A stretch of 41,011 nucleotides of DNA from Streptococcus orisasini (GCF_001431045.1 NZ_BCLE01000046.1:1-41011); one strand, 5' to 3'; shown: positions 1 to 9,905, counted from the stretch's first letter. Translations and numbers: made by a program. The notes: a model not told the origin generated them from the sequence alone.

Positions 1-29
1 ATGAGGCGTGAAACAGCTCCATGGAATTC

Positions 30-58
30 TTGAACATGAGCTTTATTTGTGATAAAAT
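30..58 (+). promoter_or_regulatory. secA promoter
   Basis: TTGAAC (30-35) and TAAAAT (53-58) are separated by 17 bp, a good sigma-A-type promoter. It lies about 30 nt before the secA start, and an AAGGA ribosome site sits just ahead of the ATG. Confidence 0.65.
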
Positions 59-88
59 AAAACGATAACACTATCGAAAGGATTAAAG

Positions 89-2611
89 ATGGCAAATATT
101 CTACGCACTATCATTGAAAATGATAAAGGCGAAGTTAGAAAATTAACAAAAATAGCAAAAAAAGTTGAAAGTTATGCTGATGAAATGGAAGCTCTTGCTG
201 ATGAAGAGCTTCAAGCTAAAACAGACGAATTCAAAAGGCGCTATCAAAATGGTGAATCTCTGGATGCTCTGCTTCCTGAGGCTTTTGCTGTTGTCCGTGA
301 AGCTTCAAGGCGTGTCTTGGGGCTCTATCCTTATCGTGTACAGATTATGGGAGGAGTGGTTCTTCACCATGGTGATGTTCCCGAAATGCGTACAGGGGAA
401 GGAAAAACCCTGACAGCAACCATGCCTGTTTACCTTAATGCATTGGCTGGCGAAGGTGTTCATGTTGTAACGGTCAATGAATATCTGGCGACCCGTGATG
501 CGACTGAAATGGGAGAACTTTATTCATGGTTGGGACTGTCTGTCGGTATTAATCTGGCAGCCAAGTCATCATCTGAAAAGCGCGAAGCTTACAACTGCGA
601 TATTACTTATTCGACCAATGCAGAAATCGGCTTTGACTATCTGCGTGATAACATGGTGGTTCGTAAAGAAAACATGGTGCAGCGGCCTCTTAATTTTGCG
701 CTGGTCGATGAGGTAGACTCGGTTTTGATTGATGAAGCGAGAACCCCGCTGATTGTTTCAGGACCGGTTAGCACAGAAACCAATCAGCTCTACCATCGTG
801 CGGATAGTTTTGTAAAAACTCTATCAGAAGATGACTATGCTATTGATACACCGACGAAAACCATCGGTCTTAAAGATTCTGGAATTGATAAGGCAGAAGC
901 TTATTTCAATTTGGAAAATCTCTATGATATTGAAAATGTGGCTCTGACCCACTATATTGACAATGCTCTGCGAGCTAATTACATTATGCTGCTTGATATT
1001 GATTATGTGGTTAGTGAAGATCAAGAAATTCTTATTGTTGATCAATTTACAGGGCGTACAATGGAAGGCCGCCGCTTTTCTGACGGTCTCCATCAGGCTA
1101 TCGAAGCCAAAGAAGGTGTTCCGATTCAAGATGAGTCTAAGACAAGTGCTTCGATTACCTATCAAAATATGTTTCGGATGTACAAGAAGCTGGCAGGTAT
1201 GACTGGTACGGCTAAGACAGAAGAAGAGGAATTTCGTGAAATCTATAACATGCGCATTATTCCGATTCCAACTAACCGTCCGGTGGCTCGTATTGATCAT
1301 CATGATTTGCTCTATCCAACACTTGATTCCAAATTTAAAGCAGTTGTTGCTGATGTCAAAGCTCGCCATGAAAAAGGTCAGCCTGTCTTGGTTGGTACTG
1401 TAGCGGTTGAAACCTCAGACCTTATCTCAAAAATGCTGGTGCAAGCAGGTGTTCCCCACGAAGTTCTTAATGCTAAAAATCACTTTAAAGAAGCTCAGAT
1501 TATTATGAATGCTGGTCAGCGCGGCGCTGTTACTATCGCGACCAATATGGCCGGCCGCGGAACAGATATTAAGCTTGGTGAAGGTGTGCGCGAACTCGGA
1601 GGCCTTTGTGTTATCGGTACGGAACGCCACGAAAGCCGCCGGATTGATAATCAGCTGCGCGGTCGTTCAGGACGTCAGGGAGATCCGGGAGAATCTCAAT
1701 TTTACCTTTCGCTGGAAGATGAATTGATGCGCCGTTTTGGTTCGGAACGTATCAAGGCATTCCTTGATCGCTTTATTGAAGAAGACAGCGATGTGGTTAT
1801 TAAATCACGCATGCTGACCAATCAAGTTGAGTCTGCTCAAAAACGAGTTGAAGGTAATAACTATGACACGCGGAAACAAGTCCTTCAATACGATGATGTC
1901 ATGCGTGAGCAGCGCGAAATTATCTATGCCGAACGTTACGACGTTATTACTGCTGAGCGAGACCTTGCTCCAGAAATCAAGGCTATGATTAAACGGACAA
2001 TTAGTCGGACTGTAGACTCTCACAGCCGCTTGGATCGTAAAGAAAGTCTCGAGGCAATTCTTAATTTTGCTAAAACCAATCTGCTTCCTGAAGATTCTAT
2101 CAATTTACATGATATCGAAGATTTGAAGTATGATGACATTAAGGATTTGCTTTATGATGCAGCTTTGAAAAACTATGACCGTCAAATTGCCAAACTTCGC
2201 GATGAAGAAGCTGTTCGAGAGTTCCAAAAGGTGCTGATTTTGATGGTTGTGGACAACAAATGGACTGATCATATTGATGCTTTGGATCAATTGCGCAGTT
2301 CTGTTGGTTTGCGCGGCTATGCACAGAATAATCCTATTGTTGAATACCAATCTGAAGGTTTTAGAATGTTCCAAGACATGATTGGTGCGATTGAATTTGA
2401 TGTGACTCGTACGATGATGAAAGCTCAAATTCATGAACAGGAACGTGAAAAAGAGGTTGAAAGTAGGACAACGGCTGAACAAAATATTGCAGCCCAGTCC
2501 CAAGCAGTGGCCCAACAAGATTCTATTTTTAAGGGTGTCGGCCGCAATGATAAGTGTCCATGCGGTTCGGGCAAGAAATTTAAGAATTGTCATGGCCGTA
2601 AACGATTTTAA
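89..2611 (+). CDS. secA: Protein translocase subunit SecA
   Basis: SecA is the ATPase motor that drives preproteins through the SecYEG channel; it shuttles between cytosol and membrane. The 840-aa protein is full length for a Firmicute SecA. The Walker A motif MRTGEGKT is at residues 100-107 and a DEAD-like DEVD box at 207-210, followed by the preprotein cross-linking, helical and C-terminal regions. The C-terminal tail carries the zinc/SecB-binding motif CPCGSG with C823, C825, C834 and H835. The ATG has an AAGGA ribosome site 7 nt upstream. It stands first in a run of plus-strand housekeeping genes, 18 nt ahead of the first DAHP synthase gene, so the two could share a transcript. Nothing unusual is seen. 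This is the housekeeping SecA rather than an accessory SecA2, judging by length and the intact zinc tail. Confidence 0.98.
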   Translation: MANILRTIIENDKGEVRKLTKIAKKVESYADEMEALADEELQAKTDEFKRRYQNGESLDALLPEAFAVVREASRRVLGLYPYRVQIMGGVVLHHGDVPEMRTGEGKTLTATMPVYLNALAGEGVHVVTVNEYLATRDATEMGELYSWLGLSVGINLAAKSSSEKREAYNCDITYSTNAEIGFDYLRDNMVVRKENMVQRPLNFALVDEVDSVLIDEARTPLIVSGPVSTETNQLYHRADSFVKTLSEDDYAIDTPTKTIGLKDSGIDKAEAYFNLENLYDIENVALTHYIDNALRANYIMLLDIDYVVSEDQEILIVDQFTGRTMEGRRFSDGLHQAIEAKEGVPIQDESKTSASITYQNMFRMYKKLAGMTGTAKTEEEEFREIYNMRIIPIPTNRPVARIDHHDLLYPTLDSKFKAVVADVKARHEKGQPVLVGTVAVETSDLISKMLVQAGVPHEVLNAKNHFKEAQIIMNAGQRGAVTIATNMAGRGTDIKLGEGVRELGGLCVIGTERHESRRIDNQLRGRSGRQGDPGESQFYLSLEDELMRRFGSERIKAFLDRFIEEDSDVVIKSRMLTNQVESAQKRVEGNNYDTRKQVLQYDDVMREQREIIYAERYDVITAERDLAPEIKAMIKRTISRTVDSHSRLDRKESLEAILNFAKTNLLPEDSINLHDIEDLKYDDIKDLLYDAALKNYDRQIAKLRDEEAVREFQKVLILMVVDNKWTDHIDALDQLRSSVGLRGYAQNNPIVEYQSEGFRMFQDMIGAIEFDVTRTMMKAQIHEQEREKEVESRTTAEQNIAAQSQAVAQQDSIFKGVGRNDKCPCGSGKKFKNCHGRKRF

Positions 2612-2629
2612 AAAAGTGGGAGAATAAGG

Positions 2630-3661
2630 ATGTCTTTTAAAGCAACCAGTGATAAAATTAATGTCGAAGAAGTTCGTAGCCTATCACAACTGACAGGTGA
2701 AGCTCTAGCTAAAAAAGAAGCTCGCGACCGTGAGTTGGAAGCAATCATTAAAGGAGAAGATGATCGTCTGCTTTTAGTTATTGGTCCCTGCTCTTCAGAT
2801 AATGAAGAAGCTGTTCTTGAGTATGCTAAGCGCTTAGCAAAACTGCAGGAAGAAGTAAAAGATCGTGTATTTATGGTCATGCGTGTTTATACGGCTAAAC
2901 CTCGCACTAATGGTGACGGTTATAAGGGAATGGTGCACCAACCTAATACAGGAGAGGCACCGAGCCTGATTAATGGGATTATGGCTGTTCGCAACCTTCA
3001 TTACCGTGTCATTACAGAAACTGGAATGACAACGGCAGATGAAATGCTCTATCCTGAAAACCTGCCTTTGATTGAGGATTTAGTATCTTACATAGCAGTT
3101 GGTGCTCGTTCGGTTGAGGATCAGCAGCACCGCTTTGTAGCTTCCGGAATTGATGTTCCGACAGGGATGAAAAATCCAACATCCGGTAATCTGAATATTA
3201 TGTTTAACGGTATTTATGCGGCTCAAAATAAACAATCTTTTCTCTTTAATGGAGAAGAAGTCGAAACCAGTGGCAATCCTTTGGCCCATGTTATTTTGCG
3301 CGGCGGCGTTAATGAATATGGCAAAAATATTCCAAATTACTACTACGATAATGTTTTGGATACCATCGAACAATATGAAAAAATGGGACTGGAAAATCCT
3401 TTCATCGTTATCGATACCAACCATGATAATTCAGGGAAGAACTATTTGGAGCAAGTCCGAATTGTTCGTCAGACTCTTATCAACCGTGACTGGAATGACA
3501 AGATTAATAAATATGTCCGCGGTTTTATGATTGAGTCTTACTTAGAAGACGGCCGTCAAAACGAACCGGAAGTCTTCGGAAAATCAATTACAGATCCATG
3601 TCTGGGCTGGGACAACACCAAGCAATTGGTTCATGAAATCTATGACACCTTAGGAAAATAA
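2630..3661 (+). CDS. aroG: 3-deoxy-7-phosphoheptulonate synthase (DAHP synthase), copy 1
   Basis: This class I DAHP synthase condenses phosphoenolpyruvate with erythrose 4-phosphate, the first step of the shikimate pathway to aromatic amino acids and folate. At 343 aa it has the normal length of the AroF/G/H family. GPCS is at residues 52-55 and the substrate-binding KPRT at 90-93; the GARSVEDQ and DTNHDNSGKN stretches that form the metal/PEP site are present. The start has GGGAG 7 nt upstream. It is followed after one nucleotide by a second, very similar DAHP synthase gene. In this family paralogues usually differ in which aromatic amino acid inhibits them; which is which cannot be read from the sequence. 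Confidence 0.93.
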   Translation: MSFKATSDKINVEEVRSLSQLTGEALAKKEARDRELEAIIKGEDDRLLLVIGPCSSDNEEAVLEYAKRLAKLQEEVKDRVFMVMRVYTAKPRTNGDGYKGMVHQPNTGEAPSLINGIMAVRNLHYRVITETGMTTADEMLYPENLPLIEDLVSYIAVGARSVEDQQHRFVASGIDVPTGMKNPTSGNLNIMFNGIYAAQNKQSFLFNGEEVETSGNPLAHVILRGGVNEYGKNIPNYYYDNVLDTIEQYEKMGLENPFIVIDTNHDNSGKNYLEQVRIVRQTLINRDWNDKINKYVRGFMIESYLEDGRQNEPEVFGKSITDPCLGWDNTKQLVHEIYDTLGK

Positions 3662-3662
3662 A

Positions 3663-4697
3663 ATGGGCATTCATCAAAAAAGTACAACTATAGATATTTC
3701 TAAAATTAAAAAAGACACACAGCTAAAAGATGAGGATTTAGCTAGAAAACTAGCGCGTGACGCTGAGCTGGCTAAGATTATTAAAGGAGAAGATGACCGT
3801 ATCCTTTTGGTCATGGGTCCTTGTTCATCTGACAATGAAGAAGCGGTGCTGGAATATGCACATCGTTTAGCAAAGCTTCAAGAAGAAGTAAAAGATCGTA
3901 TCTTTATTGTCATGCGTGTCTATACGGCTAAGCCTCGCACCAATGGTGATGGTTATAAAGGGCTTATCCATCAGCCTAACAGTTCTAAGCTGCCGGATCT
4001 TATCAATGGCATTCATGCGGTTCGTAATCTTCACTACCGTGTCATTACTGAGACAGGACTGACAACGGCTGATGAGATGCTTTATCCATCCAATCTTGTC
4101 TTAGTTGATGATTTGGTTTCCTACCATGCTGTCGGTGCCCGTTCGGTTGAAGACCAAGAACATCGTTTTGTGGCTTCCGGAATTGATGTTCCGACAGGAA
4201 TGAAAAATCCGACCTCCGGCAATCTCAAGGTGATGCTGAATGCCATTCATGCAGCCCAAAGTTCGCAGAACTTTATTTACAATGGTGCTGAAGTGGAAAC
4301 CGATGGCAATCCTTTAGCCCATGTCATCCTGCGCGGCGGCAGCAATGAACATGGTGAATACGAGCCTAATTATTACTATGACATCCTTTTAAAACTGATT
4401 GACCAATATGAAGATATGGGGCTGTCCTATCCTTTTATTGTCATTGATACCAATCATGACAATTCAGGGAAGAACTATTTGGAGCAGGTGCGAATTGTTC
4501 GCCATACACTTATCAACCGTGACTGGAACGACAAGATTAATAAGTATGTCCGCGGCTTTATGATTGAATCCTACTTAGAAGACGGCCGTCAGGATGAGCC
4601 GGAAGTTTTTGGAAAATCAATTACAGATCCATGTCTGGGCTGGGACAACACCGAACAATTGGTGCATGAGATCTATGACACCTTAAAAAACAAATAG
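3663..4697 (+). CDS. aroG: 3-deoxy-7-phosphoheptulonate synthase (DAHP synthase), copy 2
   Basis: A 344-aa paralogue of the preceding gene, same reaction and same family motifs (GPCS, KPRTNGDGYKG, GARSVEDQEHRF, DTNHDNSGKN). The stop of copy 1 and this ATG are one nucleotide apart, so the pair is certainly co-transcribed. The two proteins differ mostly in the first 35 residues, the part that carries feedback-inhibitor contacts in some family members, and in a few internal blocks. The last 100 residues are nearly identical and include a DNA stretch of about 40 identical bases near the 3' end. This pattern suggests a tandem duplication with differential regulation or with gene conversion at the 3' end. 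Symbol choice (aroF/G/H) is arbitrary without inhibition data. Confidence 0.92.
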   Translation: MGIHQKSTTIDISKIKKDTQLKDEDLARKLARDAELAKIIKGEDDRILLVMGPCSSDNEEAVLEYAHRLAKLQEEVKDRIFIVMRVYTAKPRTNGDGYKGLIHQPNSSKLPDLINGIHAVRNLHYRVITETGLTTADEMLYPSNLVLVDDLVSYHAVGARSVEDQEHRFVASGIDVPTGMKNPTSGNLKVMLNAIHAAQSSQNFIYNGAEVETDGNPLAHVILRGGSNEHGEYEPNYYYDILLKLIDQYEDMGLSYPFIVIDTNHDNSGKNYLEQVRIVRHTLINRDWNDKINKYVRGFMIESYLEDGRQDEPEVFGKSITDPCLGWDNTEQLVHEIYDTLKNK

Positions 4698-4795
4698 GCG
4701 GCTTGCCTGATTTCAAGCAAAGCTTGTGTTAAGATTCTAAAAGGTCAGGGAGCTTGTTCGAGCTTATCCTGCTGTATGTTAAAGTGATAATGATT

Positions 4796-4827
4796 AAGAG
4801 ATTGGAGACCCTGTCCCAGTCTCTTTT
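4796..4827 (+). terminator. Hairpin/terminator after the aro pair
   Basis: AGAGATTGG and CCAGTCTCT can form a 9-bp stem (one G-U pair) followed by TTTT. It lies only about 12 nt ahead of the acpS start, so it may be a leaky terminator or an attenuator-like site rather than a full stop. Confidence 0.5.
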
Positions 4828-4838
4828 AGAAAGATATT

Positions 4839-5195
4839 ATGATAATAGGACACGGAATTGATCTGCAAGATATAAGCGCTGTCCAAAAGGCTTATGAAAA
4901 AAGCAGCCGTTTTGCTGCTAAGGTACTGACTGTGAAAGAATTAGAAATTTTTTCACAGTTAAAGGGCAGGCGCCAAATGGAATATTTGGCTGGCCGCTGG
5001 GCCGCTAAGGAGGCTTTTTCCAAGGCTTACGGCAGTGGTATTGGGGTTTTGCGTTTTCTGGATTTGGAAATTTTGACCAACGAAAAAGGAGCGCCCATCT
5101 TTACCAAAGCGCCTTTTTCTGGAAAGATTTTTATCAGCATTTCTCATTCAGGGAATTTTGTTGAGGCCAGTGTTATTTTGGAGGAAGAATCATGA
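4839..5195 (+). CDS. acpS: Holo-[acyl-carrier-protein] synthase
   Basis: AcpS moves the 4'-phosphopantetheine arm of CoA onto acyl carrier protein, activating it for fatty acid synthesis in the cytosol. At 118 aa it has the usual size. The N-terminal GHGIDL with Asp8 and the [10 protein letters not shown] motif with Glu58 are the Mg/CoA site of the family. The ribosome site is weak (GAAAG), but the start is fixed by the conserved MIIGHGID beginning. The stop codon overlaps the alr start as ATGA, so the two genes are translationally coupled; acpS-alr adjacency is typical of Firmicutes. Confidence 0.95.
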   Translation: MIIGHGIDLQDISAVQKAYEKSSRFAAKVLTVKELEIFSQLKGRRQMEYLAGRWAAKEAFSKAYGSGIGVLRFLDLEILTNEKGAPIFTKAPFSGKIFISISHSGNFVEASVILEEES

Positions 5196-6304
5196 TTGCT
5201 AGCTATCATCGTCCAACAACGGCCCATGTTCATCTAGACCGTATTGCTTTTAATATCAAACAAGTTCAAAGTCATATTGGCAAGGGCGTCAAAACCTTTG
5301 CCGTTGTAAAAGCCAATGCTTACGGTCATGGTGCTGTGCCAGTGGCGAAGGCCATTCAAAATCAGGTAGATGGCTTTTGTGTGTCCAATTTAGATGAGGC
5401 GCTTGAGCTGCGTCAGGCTGGTTTGAAAGATTTCATTCTGATTTTAGGGGTTATTTTACCTGAAGAAGCAGACCTGGCAAAACGTGAATGCATTACCATT
5501 ACAGTTGCTGATTCAGAGTGGCTGCAGGAAGCTAAGGCTAAAAAAATTGATTTAAAAGGATTGTCTGTGCACGTTAAGGTTGACTCCGGCATGGGCAGAA
5601 TCGGTGTCAGAAGTCTGGCAGAAGCTAATCAGCTTATTGCCGGTTTAGAGGAAGCAGGAGCAGTAGTTGAAGGGATTTTTACCCATTTTGCAACAGCTGA
5701 CGAAGCTTCTGATGATAAATTTAAACAGCAGCTGCAAAAATTTAAAGAGATCGTTGAAAACTTAGACAATAAGCCGCCAATTGTCCATGCCTCCAATTCG
5801 GCTACCAGCATTTGGCACAGTGATACGGTTATGAATGCTGTCCGTTTAGGAATTGTGATGTATGGCTTAAATCCAAGCGGTCAGGCGCTTGAGCTTCCTT
5901 ATCCGCTCAAGCCAGCGCTAGACTTGACATCGCTTTTGGTTCAGGTCAAAGAGGTAAATGCCGGAGATACCATCGGTTATGGCGCTACTTATACGGCTAA
6001 TCAAGGTGAAATAATCGGAACAGTGCCTATTGGCTACGCAGATGGCTGGACGAGAGACTTGCAAGGCTTTAAAGTATTGGTAGATGGTCAGTATTGTGAA
6101 ATTGTCGGACGTGTGTCCATGGATCAAATTACCATTCGTCTGCCTAAGCGCTATCATTTAGGAACCAAGGTGACTCTGATCGGTCAAGATGGAAGTGAGA
6201 GTATTTCGGCGACTGATGTTGCTGACAAGCGCGGAACAATTAATTATGAGGTTCTTTGCTTGATTAGCGACCGCGTTCCCAGAAAATACAATCTAGAAAG
6301 CTGA
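5192..6304 (+). CDS. alr: Alanine racemase
   Basis: A PLP enzyme that interconverts L- and D-alanine, supplying D-alanine for peptidoglycan and lipoteichoic acid D-alanylation. At 370 aa it is full length. The PLP lysine is Lys40 in [10 protein letters not shown], and the second catalytic base is Tyr263 in the GYGATYTA segment. The N-terminal alpha/beta barrel and C-terminal beta domain are both complete. It overlaps acpS by 4 nt and is followed by a rho-independent terminator before recG, so acpS-alr forms a two-gene unit. Confidence 0.97.
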   Translation: MIASYHRPTTAHVHLDRIAFNIKQVQSHIGKGVKTFAVVKANAYGHGAVPVAKAIQNQVDGFCVSNLDEALELRQAGLKDFILILGVILPEEADLAKRECITITVADSEWLQEAKAKKIDLKGLSVHVKVDSGMGRIGVRSLAEANQLIAGLEEAGAVVEGIFTHFATADEASDDKFKQQLQKFKEIVENLDNKPPIVHASNSATSIWHSDTVMNAVRLGIVMYGLNPSGQALELPYPLKPALDLTSLLVQVKEVNAGDTIGYGATYTANQGEIIGTVPIGYADGWTRDLQGFKVLVDGQYCEIVGRVSMDQITIRLPKRYHLGTKVTLIGQDGSESISATDVADKRGTINYEVLCLISDRVPRKYNLES

Positions 6305-6349
6305 TTGAAGCGCTGTTTTTTCTGGCAATGATTTTAGACAAATGAATTT

Positions 6350-6400
6350 GGAAAGGATAGGCGTGATTGCTATGTAGTCATGCTGCCTTTCCTTTTTCTT
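6350..6400 (+). terminator. Terminator after alr
   Basis: A long hairpin with arms GGAAAGG (6350-6356) and CCTTTCC (6386-6392), extended by an inner GCGTGAT/GTCATGC stem with G-U pairs, followed by TTTTTCTT. Confidence 0.75.
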
Positions 6401-6424
6401 AGATTTTTTGACCAGCCTTGAAAT

Positions 6425-6454
6425 TTGTTGAAAATCTGCTGCTTTTGTTATAAT
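6425..6454 (+). promoter_or_regulatory. recG promoter
   Basis: A perfect -10 TATAAT (6449-6454) with TTGTTG 18 bp upstream (6425-6430). It falls right before the GAAGGG ribosome site and the ATG at 6479, and it argues against the longer upstream reading frame being translated. Confidence 0.55.
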
Positions 6455-6478
6455 AGAAAAAAACTTGGAAGGGTGCTT

Positions 6479-8494
6479 ATGGACTTACAATCATCAATTG
6501 CAGCTTTAAAGGGGTTAGGTCCTAAGTCTGCAGAAAAATTCCACAAATTAGACATTTATACAATCGAAGATCTGCTGCTCTACTATCCTTTCCGCTATGA
6601 AGATTTTAAGGCAAAATCTATCTTTGATTTGCTGGATGGGGAAAAAGCAGTTGTTACAGGAAGAGTAGTGACTCCGCCAAATGTTCAGTATTATGGCTTT
6701 AAGCGCAATCGTCTGTCTTTTAAAATCAAGCAGGGAGAAGCCATCATTGCTGTGTCTTTTTTCAATCAGCCCTATTTGCAGGATAAGGTGGAAATTGATC
6801 AGGAAATTGCCATTTTTGGTAAATGGAATCAGGCCAAGTCTTCCTTGACAGGCATTAAAATTTTAGCCCAGGTAGCTGATGACATGCAGCCTGTTTACCA
6901 TGTTGCCCAAGGTATCTCACAGGCTGCGCTGGTTAAGGCCATCAAATCAGCTTTTGACTCAGGTTATGCAGATTGCCTGCCAGAAAATCTTCCGCAGCTT
7001 TTGCTGGATAAGTACCGTTTATTGGATCGAAAGACGGCGACACGGGCCATGCATTTTCCCAAAGATTTGGCAGAGTACCGTCAGGCGCTTCGACGTATTA
7101 AATTTGAAGAGCTCTTTTATTTCCAGCTTAATCTGCAAATGCTTAAAGCAGCTAATAAATCGGAGTCAAACGGTTTGGTTATTTCTTATGACCAAGACAA
7201 GGTAGCTGCAAAAATAGATGCTCTGCCCTTTCCTTTGACAAATGCTCAAAAGCGCAGTCTGAAAGAAATACTGGCAGATATGGCTTCCGGTGCCCATATG
7301 AACCGTCTTTTACAGGGAGATGTTGGCTCTGGCAAGACCATTGTTGCAAGTCTTGCCATGTATGCGGCTTATACGGCTGGCTTACAGTCTGCTTTGATGG
7401 TACCGACTGAAATTTTGGCAGAACAGCACTACGATAGTCTGAGTGCTTTGTTTCCTGATTTGTCAATTGCCTTGTTGACTTCAGGTATGAAGGCTGCTGT
7501 CAAACGTTCAGCACTTGCGGCCATTGCAGATGGTTCTGTTGACATGATTGTCGGAACACACGCCTTAATTCAAGAAGGTGTTGATTATCATAAGCTAGGT
7601 TTGGTCATTACCGATGAACAGCACCGATTTGGAGTCAAGCAAAGGCGTCTTTTCCGCGAAAAAGGAGAAAATCCGGATGTTCTCATGATGACTGCAACCC
7701 CTATTCCTAGGACACTGGCCATCACGGCTTTTGGTGATATGGACGTTTCTGTTATTGATGAGCTGCCAAAGGGGCGCAAACCCATTAAGACACGTTGGGT
7801 CAAGCATGAACAGCTGGATAAGGTTCTGTCTTGGGTCAAAGATCAAATTGCCAAAGGCGCCCAAATTTATGTTGTTTCTCCCTTGATTGAAGAATCTGAA
7901 AGCCTTGATTTAAAGAATGCTAAGGCTTTGGAAAAGGAATTAAAAGATTATTTTGCCCATGCTGCCAGCATTGCTCTCATGCACGGCCGCATGAAAAACG
8001 ACGAAAAAGATGCTATCATGCAGGAATTTAAAAAAGGCGCTGTTGATATTTTGGTATCAACAACAGTCATCGAAGTCGGTGTCAATGTACCCAATGCCAC
8101 CATCATGATTATTATGGATGCAGACCGCTTTGGCCTCAGTCAGCTGCATCAGCTGCGCGGGCGTGTCGGCCGCGGCGATAAGCAGTCCTATGCTATTTTA
8201 GTGGCTAATCCCAAAACAGATGCTGGAAAGGATCGCATGCGGATTATGACTGAAACGACAGATGGCTTTCTTCTGGCTGAAGAAGATTTAAAAATGCGCG
8301 GTTCCGGAGAAATTTTCGGCACCCGCCAATCGGGAATTCCTGAATTTCAGGTGGCTGATATCGTAGAGGACTACAATATTTTGGAAGAAGCCCGCCGCCT
8401 TGCAGCAGAAATTGTCCATGACAAAGACTGGCAAAAAGATGACAGATGGACGCTGCTGGTTCAAAATCTAAGAAAAAAAGACATTCTTGACTGA
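6479..8494 (+). CDS. recG: ATP-dependent DNA helicase RecG
   Basis: RecG drives branch migration and fork regression at stalled replication forks. The 671-aa protein has an N-terminal wedge/OB-fold domain followed by a superfamily 2 helicase core: Walker A GDVGSGKT at residues 280-287, the DEQH box at 379-382, and the TATPIPRT and QLRGRVGRG motifs. The open frame extends 18 codons further upstream, but that part would start inside the promoter and lacks a ribosome site. The ATG at 6479 has GGAAGGG in front of it and gives the family N-terminus. It is transcribed alone between two terminators. No anomalies are seen. Confidence 0.97.
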   Translation: MDLQSSIAALKGLGPKSAEKFHKLDIYTIEDLLLYYPFRYEDFKAKSIFDLLDGEKAVVTGRVVTPPNVQYYGFKRNRLSFKIKQGEAIIAVSFFNQPYLQDKVEIDQEIAIFGKWNQAKSSLTGIKILAQVADDMQPVYHVAQGISQAALVKAIKSAFDSGYADCLPENLPQLLLDKYRLLDRKTATRAMHFPKDLAEYRQALRRIKFEELFYFQLNLQMLKAANKSESNGLVISYDQDKVAAKIDALPFPLTNAQKRSLKEILADMASGAHMNRLLQGDVGSGKTIVASLAMYAAYTAGLQSALMVPTEILAEQHYDSLSALFPDLSIALLTSGMKAAVKRSALAAIADGSVDMIVGTHALIQEGVDYHKLGLVITDEQHRFGVKQRRLFREKGENPDVLMMTATPIPRTLAITAFGDMDVSVIDELPKGRKPIKTRWVKHEQLDKVLSWVKDQIAKGAQIYVVSPLIEESESLDLKNAKALEKELKDYFAHAASIALMHGRMKNDEKDAIMQEFKKGAVDILVSTTVIEVGVNVPNATIMIIMDADRFGLSQLHQLRGRVGRGDKQSYAILVANPKTDAGKDRMRIMTETTDGFLLAEEDLKMRGSGEIFGTRQSGIPEFQVADIVEDYNILEEARRLAAEIVHDKDWQKDDRWTLLVQNLRKKDILD

Positions 8495-8548
8495 AGCTCA
8501 GCTCAAGTTTTCTTGGCAAGTTCCGTAAAAGACCTTGCCTTCAAGCTG

Positions 8549-8568
8549 AAAAGAGCTTCGTCTTTTTT
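8549..8568 (+). terminator. Terminator after recG
   Basis: AAAAGA-GCTTCG-TCTTTTTT, a short stem with a stable CTTCG-type loop and a T tract. A larger imperfect hairpin lies directly upstream (about 8495-8548). Confidence 0.6.
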
Positions 8569-8596
8569 ACTTTTACAAGCAACCGCTTACACAAAA

Positions 8597-8605
8597 TGCT
8601 ATAAT
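8597..8605 (+). promoter_or_regulatory. Extended -10 promoter of the aldo/keto reductase gene
   Basis: TGCTATAAT is a perfect extended -10 element with no convincing -35. An AAGGAGG ribosome site and the ATG at 8634 follow. Confidence 0.5.
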
Positions 8606-8633
8606 AAAGATAATTACAAAAAGGAGGCAGTCT

Positions 8634-9548
8634 ATGCTACAAAAGATTGGACAGACGAATGTAACTGGTTCACGCATTGCTTTGGGTTGTATGCGTATGG
8701 CAGCTTTGGAAACAAAGGATGCCGAGCATGTTATTAGTGCGGTTCTTGAACAAGGGATAAACTTTTTTGATCATGCTGATATTTATGGCGGTGGTGAATC
8801 TGAAAAACGTTTTGCAGCAGCACTCAAGAATCTCGGTATTAACCGGGACCAGCTGATTTTGCAGTCAAAATGCGGTATTCAAAAAGGTTATTTTGATTTT
8901 TCCAAAGAGCATATTGTAACTGCTGTGGATGGGATTTTACAGCGCTTAAATACGGATTATCTGGATTTTCTGCTGCTGCACCGGCCAGATGTTCTCATGG
9001 AACCTGACGAAGTGGCAGAAGCGTTTATGCAGCTGAAAGAAGCTGGCAAAGTGAGGCATTTTGGTGTCAGCAATCAAAACCGTTATCAAATGGAGCTGCT
9101 GGCTGCTTATTTAGACGAGCCTTTGGCTGTTAATCAGCTGCAGCTCTCTCCTGCCCATACTCCGCTGTTTGATGCAGGGCTCAATGTCAATATGAAGAAC
9201 AGCGCAGCAATTGACCATGACAGCGGAACGGTTGATTACTGCCGACTGCATCAAATCACCATTCAGGCTTGGTCGCCTTTCCAAATCGACCTGACCAGCG
9301 GCTTATTTTCAGAGAGTCCTGACTATCAGGATCTCAATCTGACGATTGCCAAATATGCCCAGCAATACGGAGTTTCTGCCGAAGCAATTGTCATTGCTTG
9401 GATACTGCGCTATCCGGCGAAAATGCAGGCTGTGATCGGTTCTATGAATCCAAAGCGTATTGCTAAAATTGCTGCCGCTAACAAGGTCGCTCTGACCCGC
9501 CCGGAATGGTATGATATCTACCTCAGTGCCGGGAACAGTCTACCTTAA
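8634..9548 (+). CDS. Aldo/keto reductase family oxidoreductase
   Basis: An NADPH-dependent oxidoreductase with the TIM-barrel fold of the aldo/keto reductase superfamily; the physiological substrate cannot be told from sequence. The 304-aa length fits the YdhF-like branch. Family landmarks are the early DHADIYGGGESE segment (catalytic Asp and Tyr), the SKCG lysine, the LLLHRPD histidine and the WSPF segment near the cofactor site. The start has a strong AAGGAGG ribosome site. It has its own promoter and a strong terminator downstream, so it is a single-gene unit, convergent with the asparaginase operon. Confidence 0.9.
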   Translation: MLQKIGQTNVTGSRIALGCMRMAALETKDAEHVISAVLEQGINFFDHADIYGGGESEKRFAAALKNLGINRDQLILQSKCGIQKGYFDFSKEHIVTAVDGILQRLNTDYLDFLLLHRPDVLMEPDEVAEAFMQLKEAGKVRHFGVSNQNRYQMELLAAYLDEPLAVNQLQLSPAHTPLFDAGLNVNMKNSAAIDHDSGTVDYCRLHQITIQAWSPFQIDLTSGLFSESPDYQDLNLTIAKYAQQYGVSAEAIVIAWILRYPAKMQAVIGSMNPKRIAKIAAANKVALTRPEWYDIYLSAGNSLP

Positions 9549-9592
9549 GGGGCAGACTGTTAGCAAGGGGCTGGGCAGCAGTGACTAATTGT

Positions 9593-9625
9593 CAAAAAGA
9601 GTCTGTTTATTACAGCCTCTTTTTG
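9593..9625 (+). terminator. Bidirectional terminator
   Basis: CAAAAAGAG and CTCTTTTTG are perfect 9-base arms around a short loop. The A- and T-rich arms allow termination from either side, between the convergent reductase and asparaginase operons. Confidence 0.75.
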
Positions 9626-9682
9626 AGTGCAACAAAGCTGCAAGTATTGACAAACTGTCAGCAGTTAGAAGGCCGGTGCATT

Positions 9683-9719
9683 AAAAATCCCCTTAAGTTT
9701 AGTTGTCAGACTTAAAGGG
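9683..9719 (-). terminator. Terminator of the asparaginase operon
   Basis: On the minus strand CCCTTTAAGT pairs with ACTTAAGGGG and is followed by ATTTTT. It lies downstream of the 50-aa gene. Confidence 0.75.
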
Positions 9720-9752
9720 CAAAACGGTATTTTACACAATTAATAAGGTGAT

Positions 9753-9905
9753 TTACTTTTTAAAATAGCCTTTGAGAAAGGTCCCAAACAAAATTGTTCC
9801 GCAGACAACTAGCACAGTTGTTAAAATTTGTTTGTCTGAGATTTCCAGCGAGTAGCTGAAATCTTTTTGCTTAGGTTTATCTGATGCAGTAATGTCTAGC
9901 TTCAT
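9753..9905 (-). CDS. Small single-span membrane protein (50 aa)
   Basis: This short gene starts with ATG at 9905, 7 nt after a GGAG ribosome site, and ends at TAA 9753. The product begins MKLDITASDK, has a charged/polar first half (about residues 1-27) and one hydrophobic span at about 28-45 (ILTTVLVVCGTILFG), ending in GYFKK, so a C-tail or N-in topology is likely. It starts 18 nt after the asparaginase stop and precedes that operon's terminator, so the two are co-transcribed. I do not recognise a family. The good ribosome site, the operon position and a terminator directly behind it support a real gene. Function is unknown; a membrane anchor or partner for the upstream enzyme is only a guess. 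Confidence 0.7.
   Translation of the reverse strand: MKLDITASDKPKQKDFSYSLEISDKQILTTVLVVCGTILFGTFLKGYFKK

Noticed and set aside
824..1369. 181-codon minus-strand frame inside secA
   Set aside because: Lies wholly opposite a conserved secA coding region and its product has no recognisable fold; antisense shadow.
6425..6478. Extended N-terminus for RecG
   Set aside because: The extra codons overlap the -10 region and have no ribosome site; the conserved RecG start is at 6479.
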